Below are positions 55,342 through 64,000 of a stretch of DNA of 64,000 nucleotides, piece by piece (position 1 is the first letter of the stretch; each line of letters begins with the position of its first letter). Source of the stretch: Panax quinquefolius (lineage: Eukaryota; Streptophyta; Magnoliopsida; Apiales; Araliaceae); NCBI GenBank assembly GCA_020205615.1, contig CM035153.1, positions 79,869,853 to 79,933,852 of the forward strand, written 5' to 3'. Position numbers and translations under genes: made by a program. Below the pieces are notes generated by a model. That model did no database searches. It worked only from the letters and a program-made list of their open reading frames with translations, and had not been told where the DNA came from.

Positions 55342-57146
55342 TGATAAGTCGGTTTTATACCTACTTATCCGGCATCTATTACTTGAATTATTTGCTTAAT
55401 CTCGTGTTTCTTAGTTACTTTTCATGCATTTTGTTTCATTTTGTAGATTCTATGCTTGGAAGCGGAGTGAGTAACTATTGGTATAAAATTTGCAAGGAAA
55501 AGCGATTACGGGTATCATTCGGGTTTTCATGTTCATTTCATGTGTATTGCATATTCTTGGCGTGGAACTTGAATTATGTTGAGGAACTCTTTCTTGGCGT
55601 CCCGGAACGTCTTGCATCAGTCTAATTGGAAGTTCGGATGCGAGAGTATGGCCTTTTAGCAACAAAGACAAAGTTAAGAGTTGTTTCGGTTGTCTTTGCA
55701 CACAAGCAGCTGCTTCCGATGCAATTTCGACAGTCATACGTTTGTTATTTCTGAAAGCTCAAAGAATGAAAGTTGTAGATCTCACCGATAGCTTTGATTT
55801 GATAGGTCGTGGGCCCTGTAACTCATCCCGGTTTAAAAGTTATGGCAGTTTTAGCAGAGGAGGTTCTAGCAGCAAAATTAATTGACAGATTGGTAGCCAG
55901 CCGGGGCTGGACCTTTTATGCCTTAGGATCCAGCTGGGGCTGGGGGTCTGGGAGCATTAGAAGTAAGGTATCCAGCCAGGGCTGGCTTGTGCAAAGGGAG
56001 ACATCCAGCTGGGGCTTGCATACTCAATTTTGAAGTCTCCTAGTTGGTTTCTAGTGCTACAAGTGTGGAGTTTTAGTGATGGTGATGACTTGGGACTCAT
56101 ATGTGCATGGAATTGTAATCAAAATACATGTTGAAGTATATAATTGACATCAAACACTGAGATAAAGGAGGACTAAAGGAAAATTATGAAGATTAATCTA
56201 AGTTTTTCTAGCAAGCATTGGAGGAGTATTTCAAGGCGATTTTCGAGACGATTACGATTTTAGGCTACGTGAAGGGTGTTTTTCAATATTTTTCATCTTA
56301 GACTATTATTTGTTATTGAAAGGATGATTTCTATGATTTATTTAGTGTTTATTTCGTTTATTATGAACTAATTCACTTTTTAGGCTTATGATGGATCTTT
56401 AAGCGAATCGATGGTTTTGTAAATTTTGATTTCCAATTTAATAAGCTATTTCCAGTTTATCTATATCGATTTGTGCTTGAATTTATGAATTGCCTGATCA
56501 ACAATTTTTTGTGGAGTTGGATGGAATCGAGAGACGATATTCAAATCTAGACCTATTTGATATAGCATGTGTTCAGGATTTTGTTAATAGCTTAAACTTG
56601 ATGAGTGTTAAGGTAGAGATATGCTTGACACCGCATGTAATCGGATAGAGAACTTATTCTTCAACCTTCTTCAATTATAATTCACATGGAGATATAGTGA
56701 GTTAGTTGCTTAAGGTGTTTAACGAATTTCTATCTTAATTGTGGATTGACGTTAATACGATATTAGTGCATCGAGAGGTGGTTAATACTACATTCGTGTT
56801 CTTGATTAATAAACTGGGATAGTGAATTGAATTGGAATAAAGGTGTTAAAATCAGATTGAAGCTTAGGGTGAAATCATAAGTCTAATTCTCCATTAATTG
56901 TTTGAAATCCCGGATTTTGATATTTGTGATTGGTTTGTGATAGTTTAATTACTTTTTAATTTAGAATAATTATTTTAAATCATTGAATTGGATAGTTTAA
57001 TATAATTAGGATTAATAAGAAATTGATAATTGTGAAGTTAAGTTTCTTATTAAATTATCTTTGTGGGAACGATACTCTACTTATCACTTTATTACTTGTT
57101 GACCACGTATACTTGCGTGTTGTGCGTATTTAGATTTTACCCAACA
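55342..57146 (+). mobile_element. Element K 5' LTR (1805 bp)
   Basis: TGATAAGTCGG ... TTTTACCCAACA. It contains four copies of CCAGCYRGGGCTGG-type palindromes at 55897-56018. The last 240 bp recur at 61270-61517. No coding frames of interest. Confidence 0.88.
55897..56018 (+). repeat. Four CCAGC...GCTGG palindromic words
   Basis: 55897-55910, 55930-55943, 55972-55985 and 56005-56018: CCAGC and GCTGG (or GCTTG) around CGGG, TGGG or CAGG. Most are preceded by AT or TAG and spaced 29-42 bp. Confidence 0.75.
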
Positions 57147-57151
57147 AGTTT

Positions 57152-57170
57152 TTGGCGCCGTTTCCGGGGA
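57152..57170 (+). other. Primer binding site region of element K
   Basis: TTGGCGCCGTTTCCGGGGA begins 5 bp after the LTR. This word is the usual PBS-region sequence of Athila/Tat elements (established), here with one T for G. Confidence 0.78.
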
Positions 57171-57248
57171 CCATTTAGTATAATTCTTAATAGTTTTACA
57201 ATATCAGTTTAATTAATCTAGTTTTACTTAGACATTTTTATTTTTGTA

Positions 57249-58800
57249 TTGTTTCTTCTATTTCAGGTGTGGAAGCAGTTTATACAAACTCGGTCCAAAA
57301 ATCTAGACTTGTTGCCTTTTGAGGACGACATTGAGAAAAGGTTTCAGAGGTTGAGTAAATGGATCAAGGAAACGAGGAAAGAATTTGAAACATCTGAAAA
57401 GGAAGAGGTAACAGTAATGGCAGCCGAAGATCGAAAAGCATTAAGGGATTTCGCAACACCTAAGGTGACTGAACTGCAGTCAAGCATCACTAGGCCAGCA
57501 ATAGCAGCAAATATGTTCGAAATTAAGCCTGAGATGATACAAATGATTCAGAATTCAATTTAGTTTGGGGGATTTGCGAATGACGATCCGAACGAGCAAT
57601 TGGTCAGCTTTCTGGAAATGTGCGACACTTTTAGGTTCAATGGGGTTTCGGATGAGGCGGTGAGACTTCGATTGTTCCCATTCTCTTTACGGGACAAGGC
57701 GAAGAGTTGGTTGCATTCTCTACCGTCCGGTTCGATAACAACATGGGAGGATTTAGCTCAGAAATTCCTCGTAAAATTCTTTCCACCGGCGAAAACTGCG
57801 AAGATGAGGAACGAGATTACGATGTTTGAACAGCAACATGAGGAGTCATTATATGAGGCTTGGGAGAGATACAAAGAACTGCTCAGAAAATGCCCACATC
57901 ATGGATTGCCCCAGTGGCTACAAATGAACACCTTTTACAATGGACTACATGGGAGCATTCATGGCTAAGAGTTACGAGGAAGCATACGAGTTGATTGAAA
58001 CCATGGCGGCTAATAACTACCAGTGGCCCACCACAAGAATGACACAGGCAAAGGCAGCTGGGGTGTTAGAAGTAGATAGTATGACAGCGATGCAAGCACA
58101 AATATCTGCACTTTCAAAGATGTTGGAGTCGGTGAAAGCAGCACAAACACAACAAGCACAACAAACACAACAAGTACAACAAATGGAAATAATATGCGAG
58201 TTGTGCGCGGGAGAGCACCCAACGGAGCAATTCGCGATTAATCCAAAGAGGTATGCGGTTCATCGACAATTACAACAGAATTCCGCAAAATACATATCAG
58301 AACACATACAGTCAAGGAAATAGGAATCATCCAAATTTCTCATGGAGCAACAACTAGCAAAATCAAGCTTCATGACAATCATATCCTCCAGGTTTCCAGA
58401 ATCAGCAACAACCAGGTCAATATCAAGAAAGGAAATCTGAACTGGAGGAAGCATTGGCAAAGTTTATGACTAGCACCGAGTTGGCTATAAAAAATCAAGC
58501 CATGGTTATGAAATCACAAGACATGGCGATCAAGAATCTAGAGAATCAGATAGGTTAAATGGCGTTGGCATTGAATAATAGACCACAAGGAACATTACCA
58601 AGTGATACAGAGAGAAATCCAAAGGGAACTCATGAGCAGTGTAATGCTATTACGCTTAGAAGCAATAAGGAGTTGGTTTCTAACCAGGATAAGAAAGCTA
58701 GTGTAGGAGATGAATGTGAGGATGAAGGGAAGGAATTAAAGAAGAATTGTACAGAAAAAGTGGTGCAAAAAAGCAAAGGAAGAGAAACAATTTAAAGCTA
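57249..58800 (+). pseudogene. Element K gag
   Basis: Athila-type Gag. The first frame starts at 57249 (an alternative start is ATG 57417, MAAEDRKALRDF) and contains RPAIAANMFEIKPEMIQMIQ, interrupted by one TAG at 57561. The second (57600-57968) has SFLEMCDTFRFNGVSDEAV, LRLFPFSLRDKAKSWL, SITTWEDLAQKF and LYEAWERYKELLRKCPHHG. A frameshift near 57960 leads to 57940-58323, with a Gln-rich stretch and a knuckle CELCAGEHPTEQF whose last Cys is Phe. Another frameshift (an extra A near 58318) precedes the segment with NAITLRSNKEL, an Athila hallmark. Confidence 0.9.
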
Positions 58801-59352
58801 CACCACCTGCACCCTTTCCTTCAATGTTAGAAAATAACAAGCTAAAGAACCAGTTTTTGAGGTTTATGGATATATTCAAACAGTTACACATTAATATTCC
58901 GTTTGCCGAAGCACTTGAGCAGATGTCGCGTTACATTAAATTCATGAAGGACATACTTTCAAAAAAATGTAAGCTCCAGGATTTCGAAATAGTGGCGTTA
59001 ACCGAGGAATGCAGTGCAATACTACAGAAAAAGCTCCCGCCTAAATTGAAAGATCCAGGAAGTTTTACAATTCCTTGTGCAATTGGCAATTAAGATGTGG
59101 GAAGAGCTCTATGCGATTTAGGAGCGAGTATAAATCTTATGCCACTGTCTATTTACCGAAAGATGGGATTAAAGGAAGCAAAACCAACCAATATTAGTTT
59201 ACAACTCGCTGATAGATCAATAACATACCCTTTAGGAATAGTCGAATATGTATTGGTCAAAGTTGAGTCACTAATATTTCCAGCCGATTTTGTGGTATTA
59301 GATTTTGAAGAAGATAAGAACATCCCTATCATCTTGGGATGACCATTCCTGG
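58801..59352 (+). pseudogene. Element K protease
   Basis: The frame at 58824-59093 carries QLHINIPFAEALEQM and the YIKFMKDILSKK block that precedes protease in Athila/Tat elements. A stop at 59094 is followed by 59097-59342, with the active-site CDLGASINLMPLSI, the LQLADRSITYPLGI stretch and FVVLDFEEDKNIPIILG. DLGAS is the usual active-site form in this lineage. After IILG one stop and PFLAG follow, then coding homology ends; RT should follow but does not. Confidence 0.88.
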
Positions 59353-59970
59353 CTGGTGTTGCGTGATAAATAATCATCATGCCAAAGTTAACCAAACCGA
59401 TCCGGGATGAAACAGGGAGTAGTCAGGCTGAACGACTTAAAATCAAGCGCTCATTGGGAGGCAACCCAATTTTTTTTTTATTTTTTTTATGCTTTTTCTT
59501 CATTTTTCTTTTCTTAAGTAATTTTATCCATGCTAGTGAAATGGTAGTTTAGAATACTATGTGGTTTAGAAGTTAGTCATGTAGTAATTAAAGTATATTT
59601 GATAGCTAAATAAGCTTACCCTCCATGCTTGAATTTGCTCAATATTCACTCATAAATATGTTTTTCATGTGCTCTGGTATTTAAAGAAGAAGCTATGAGA
59701 TGCACAGGAAATTAGGCAGAAGAAACCATGCATTAGCAGCTCAAGAGGCCTTGACGGTCACTTATCACTATGAAATTTGGGCCCTTCAAAGCACATTGAT
59801 GACCAAATTTAGGCCGGACCCCTTTATGCCTTAACAGTTCACTACCAAATAGAAATCGGACCATCACAATACAAATCATCCAAATGGCGGACTTCCCTTC
59901 GCTTTAGCGAACTCATGCAATAGAAAATTTGGCCCTTAGCGTATAACCACCAAAAAATTTGGATGTCTGA
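59353..59970 (+). other. Element K, junction and post-pol non-coding stretch
   Basis: Immediately after protease comes AAATCAAGCGCTCATTGGGA followed by GGCAACCCAA and a T-rich run. In Athila elements this word lies after integrase (established), so the pol gene from RT to integrase is deleted at about 59360-59400. The rest, to about 59970, has no clear frame. Confidence 0.65.
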
Positions 59971-60423
59971 TAGTGCATGATGCTAGAGAAGCAGGCGGTT
60001 GGTGCATAGAAGACATCCAAGTCCCTTTCAACTTTAACTTCCTACCATCCCACTTCACAACCTACACCCACGAAATTCCACATTACTTCTCATCTTCTCA
60101 CCATCAAATATTTACCCACTCCTCCCACCTAGTCACCCACTACACACCTCCATAAACTCCTCTCTATAAATCCACCCATTCACCACACAATATCACAACC
60201 TTAATTCACACAAATTGGAAGTTCAAGGATAAAATTTGTTCAAATCTCTATAACCAAATTCGACATATATTGAAAGTAAGAAGTTGGTTTTCCAATTCCT
60301 CATCTTCTATCACCATAGTTCAAGCTAAATCACCACGTTTGTGGGACTTTCACGGCTCGCACACCAAGTGTTCGAAAAATTGCTTAAGTAAAGTTTGGGG
60401 GAAAAACTCATCAATTCCAAATC

Positions 60424-61265
60424 AATGGCACCAAAACCGACATCAAAAAGGCAACGAGGAGAGAGTTCGGGGGCCACACAACCAACACGAACCTTTGATA
60501 GGAAAAAATTCATAAGTGTCGCCGCCGCCGACCGTTACGACTATATGGTGACAAAAGAACTCACACACAGTGGGGTTGCTTTTTGAGCTTTGTGGATGGC
60601 GAAATGATGCAACAAATATATCAAAAGGTTGGAATAAATTAACAAAGAGAGCCGAACCCATGATTGTAAGTGTGGTCCAAGAATTCTACGCTAATCTTTG
60701 AGGATAAGGCCCCTTCAATGCTTTTATGCAGGGTAGGTTAGTGCCTTTCAAAGGTCTTAGATGCCATCAACACGCATACTATCGATTCTGAGCACCGAGA
60801 CATTGCCAAGATCACACTTACATGATAATGATTCATTATTATGAGGCTATTATCTTTGAAATGACAAAATCGGGTACCTCATGGAAAAAATCAAATCATG
60901 GAGGCCTTTGCCTTTCGCGATGATCTCTCGGTCGGTATGGGAAGATATGGTACGCCTTTTTGTGCGCTAAGTTACTTCCATCTACACACACGTCGGATGT
61001 GTGTCTAAGACAAGGCGGTCTTTATTATATGCTATGGTACAAGATTTCATCATCGACATAAGGGCTATAATTAACTTTTCAATCCAAGATGCCTTGAGGA
61101 CCATACTCAGCGGATTGCCACACCCATCACTTATCGTGGATTGTGTATACAAAGTGAGTCGTTGGTCGATAATGAGATAAACCGGATGCCACCGGACACT
61201 TGACTCGAGAATGATTGCAAGATATGTTGTGTGGCCCGGAGGCGAGTCACACCCGAGAGGAGTAG
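60424..61265 (+). pseudogene. Element K Athila ORF-1/env-like protein, decayed
   Basis: Starts at ATG 60424 (MAPKPTSKRQRGESSGATQ), followed by RTFDRKKFISVAAADRYDYM, as in the ATHILA ORF-1 family (PF03078 by memory), whose function is unknown and which lies where other elements have an env-like gene. After a stop at 60585, frame-shifted pieces continue: RAEPMIVSVVQEFYANL, GRLVPFKGL, and further text to about 61260. The sequence stops where the LTR fragment begins. Confidence 0.72.
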
Positions 61266-61517
61266 GATTTGTTTGAAATTCCAGATTTTGATATTTGTGA
61301 TTGGTTTATGATAGTTTAATTACTTTTTAATTTAGAATAATTATTTTAAATCATTGAATTGAATAGTTTAATAAAATTAGGATTAATAGGAAATTGATAA
61401 TTGTGAAGTTAAGTTTCTTATTAAATTGTCTCTGTGGGAACGATACTCTACTTATCACTTTATTACTTGTTGACCACGTATACTTGCGTGTTGTGCGTAT
61501 TTAGATTTTACCCAATA
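61266..61517 (+). mobile_element. Element K 3' LTR, last part only
   Basis: Matches 56900-57146 of the 5' LTR and ends TTTTACCCAATA (CA mutated). The GTTAT duplication follows. The start of this LTR, its PPT and the 3' end of the internal region are gone; the breakpoint near 61270 has the word TTTGAAAT at the matching place in the full LTR. Confidence 0.85.
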
Positions 61518-61522
61518 GTTAT

Positions 61523-61895
61523 CTAACCTTTAACATAAATCAAGTGCAGAAATAAAATAATTACATCACATCATTAAATATAAAGTCTATCATCATGACA
61601 TTAAATAAATTATAAGTCTTCATCACTTGTTTATTTTTCCTTTTCTCTTGTCAGTGGTAGGTTCATCGACCTTCTCAACCTTAGCTGCAATAAGTATATA
61701 TATGCAAGAGTGAGCAAAACAAATGCTCACTGGAAATAGCAATGAATAACAATAGTATAATAAATGCCAATGAATAAGCTCATCAGAGTTGAATAATACT
61801 CTGTCAATGATAATCAAAAACTGGTATCAACATACAAAATGTAACTGAGGGTCATAAGACCACAAACTATGTCCACGGTTACAAGTAATCTTTCA
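61523..61895 (-). mobile_element. LTR-like remnant L, right part
   Basis: Continues from 55336. Contains hairpins GTGAGCA/TGCTCAC (about 61710-61732) and CAGAGT/ACTCTG (about 61784-61804), like the position-equivalent hairpins of the other gypsy LTRs. No protein-like frame. Confidence 0.4.
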
Positions 61896-64000
61896 TGTGA
61901 CAACCTGAATTTTTATAAATTATTAAAATAAGAATTTAATAATTAAAATTCTTATTATGAGATGTTTTGAGTTTGTGCATGTATATATACGTGCTATATA
62001 TGTTGAAATATATAATCTGGTGTGAAGAGAAATATATATTCATATATTGGGAAAGTGAGGTTTAATAGTTAAGTTAACTATTAAAGGAATTAAATGAATT
62101 TTAGTAATTAATTTTAAATATTTATTGAATTAAATAAATATTTTAAATTTATTTATTTATTGAGATAAATAAATGGTTGATAAAATTGTGGTTAATTAAT
62201 TGAGTAACTAAATTGATTAATGTAAATTAAATTGAGTAATGATAATTTTATCTCAAGGATTTAATTTAAGGAAATAGTTAAATTAAATCAATTGCTTAAT
62301 ATTTAAGAAAATAATTAAATTAAATAAAATGTTGTTTTGATCTAATTTATTAATTAAATTAGATATGTAAAGATTTATTAAGTATGTTACAATGGGATTT
62401 ATAATTATTATAATTATAATTGCAAGTTATTTAAATGTTATATGTGTGACAAGTGAAACTATATAATAAAAGTATTATAAAAATAATCTAGTTTGGCGGG
62501 TTTGTGCCTTGTGGCCTTTGGCTTATTCAACTGACGCCTTTTTGTTATTTTCTAACGAAAGAGTACGTGGGGGAGTGCCAGTTTATTTCTTCGCGTCTTA
62601 TTTTCTAAGGCCAAAATAGCAGAGGGTTAGAGAGAGATTGGTAGTGAAGAGAGAAAAACACAGAGAGAATTGCTAAGAGATTTAGGGTTTTGCTGTGGAA
62701 GAAATTGAAGCCACTATATATCAATTGCTTCAATAAACAAGGATTAAGGTATATCGTAGTTCTAATTTTTATGTTTGAGTTCTCTGTGAAAATTTTCTAT
62801 AAACTATTAAGTCACGTTGGATGATTGTATATATGTGTACATATAGTTTAGTAGAATCTGTTAGTCACCATATTTGAGTGTTATTGGAATAATCAAACAC
62901 GTAAAATTGGATTGTAGGTGGGAATTTAAAATAGCAGTGATATGGCATTAGAAAGTACGAAATTTGATGCTCTATACTTGTTATAATCTGTAAATTGATG
63001 TTGGATTATGTTAGTATGTTAAGAAACGCAGCGGTAGTTTAAATCGTGTCAATTGGTTAAGAAACGAAGTCGTGGCGATCGAATTCGCTAAAAGTGTAAA
63101 AAAGGAAGAAATTTGGAAAATTAAGGTTTTGATTTTTCAAATATGTGTATATGTAATGTTTATGTATTTGGAATGATGTATAACATGTTTATTGATGTTA
63201 TTACATAAGTTTAGATGTTAAGTTTCATGAATTTCTGTAGGAATGGGGTTGGTTTTTGAAGTCAGGCCTGAAGCGGTCATAGCTGCGGTTTACGTCCATG
63301 TCGGTAAATGCCCCTTGGCAGCATTACCCTGACCATAAGCAGCGTGAGTCAAGGCCAGTTGTCCTCTCTGATGCGCACCAGTCAGTTAAAGGCTTAAGTG
63401 CGAGGCTTGGGAAGCGTATGCTGCGCCCATGCCCCCAGTCTAAGCGGAGAAGTCATTTATTTGAGGATTATCAAGCAAGGGTCTAATCTAGTTTAGCGTG
63501 CAAGATAATGATGTAGAGACATAAGTGAAGAACTTAACCACATCTTAAGTACCAATTAAAAGAAATAACTTGAAAGTATAAAATAAAATAAAAAATTTGT
63601 AATGATAGGAAGGTTAAGTTAATTAATTTAACCAACCTAATATACATCTAAAAGGATGTAGATGCAAGATTGTAAGAACTTGACTAAATGTTATGTAACC
63701 ATTTGAATGAAGTAATTTAAAAGCATGAGATAGAAGTTGATTTAATTAACTTTAATGAAGATAATAAATTAATATAATTTAATATCAAGCTATGACGACT
63801 TAACCAAATGCTAAGTGTCGACTAAAAGAGAAGTATAAAGAAATACGAGACGAAGGTTAACTAAAATAATGTTAACAGCTATTATATGTCTAAGGTGATA
63901 TAAAGGCAAGGTTAAAGACTTAACTGAATGTCAAGTGTCAATTAAATTGGAATGTAATGAGAAGGAAAAGGAATTTTAATGTAATTAAACTGATTGAACA
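61896..64000 (+). mobile_element. LTR P, related to J, running off the window
   Basis: Starts TGTGACAACCTGAATTTTTA, closely matching the J LTR start, with inverted repeats at 61927-61956 and 62061-62085 shared with J. It then diverges. A GAGAGAGA-rich segment at 62620-62680 and TATATATC near 62713 may mark the promoter region. The LTR end and PBS lie beyond 64000 if it is as long as J. The 62-codon frame at 63298-63486 has no recognised domain. Confidence 0.7.
62061..62085 (+). other. Conserved palindrome in J/P LTRs
   Basis: TTTAATAGTTAA and TTAACTATTAAA around a single base; identical arms at 43826-43850 in J with a different central base. Confidence 0.7.

Larger units (their letters stand above)
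55342..61517 (+). mobile_element. Element K, Athila-type gypsy retrotransposon (6176 bp), deleted
   Basis: 5' LTR 55342-57146, internal region with gag, protease and an Athila ORF-1/env-like region, and a 3' LTR reduced to its last ~250 bp. Target duplication GTTAT is exact at 55337-55341 and 61518-61522. RT, RNase H and integrase are absent. The PBS-region word TGGCGCCGTTTCCGGGGA and the Gag sequence are typical of the Athila/Tat side of gypsy elements. Confidence 0.9.

Noticed and set aside
63298..63486. 62-codon ORF in LTR P
   Set aside because: Inside an LTR, no similarity to known protein families that I can see.

Overview
The window is plant nuclear DNA, strongly AT-rich and made almost entirely of transposable elements. 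Plant-type LTR retrotransposons are primed by initiator-Met tRNA (TGGTATCAGAGC). They include Ty3/gypsy chromoviruses with long LTRs (Tekay/Del-like by their C-terminal chromodomain-like tail), one Athila-type Ty3/gypsy element and one Ty1/copia family. Two CACTA (EnSpm) DNA transposons are present. No host gene, rRNA or intact tRNA gene could be supported, so the region looks like nested heterochromatic repeats of a flowering plant; the species cannot be read from it.

Layout, left to right. (1) 1-13912, family A (+): internal part / LTR / internal part / LTR, a tandem of a deleted gypsy element in which gag is joined directly to integrase. The 4.7-kb LTR carries a 1-kb CACTA element in its U3. 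(2) 13913-17022, element G (-): truncated gag, PBS and LTR. (3) 17023-17249: spacer with a GC-rich repeat. (4) 17250-39578, element B (-): 3' LTR stub, integrase, RNase H, RT, then copia element E (20186-29553, 5-bp duplication CAATA), then protease, gag, PBS and 5' LTR. The 5' LTR is split by a solo copia LTR F (33829-39355, duplication ACAAA), which itself holds CACTA element H (35220-38895, duplication AGG). (5) 39579-41123: LTR-like remnant N. (6) 41124-44161 and 53505 onward: element J (-), split by complete gypsy element C (44162-53504, duplication CATTA). (7) About 54400-55188: a minisatellite and a rearranged E-family LTR fragment. (8) 55189-61895: LTR-like remnant L, split by Athila element K (55342-61517, duplication GTTAT). 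(9) 61896-64000: J-related LTR P, running off the window.

The elements are mostly non-autonomous. A lacks everything between gag and integrase, C lacks most of RT and RNase H, K lacks RT through integrase, and E lacks the N-terminal half of RT and is full of stops. Mobilisation in trans by intact relatives is the likely explanation for their spread.

The most interesting pattern is structural. Several unrelated LTR families here carry arrays of short hairpins in the LTR or the leader between PBS and gag. Within an array the loop is conserved, while the stem arms change in compensating ways. The clearest are GGAG-loop hairpins of the copia family E/F, a three-hairpin set near the PBS of family A, and repeated ATCTTTG/CAAAGAT hairpins in the gypsy LTRs B and C, with diverged counterparts in G. 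A second, technical pattern is that differences between paired LTR copies cluster at CAG/CTG/CCGG sites, which looks like methylation-linked base-calling error and means some stops and frameshifts may not be real.
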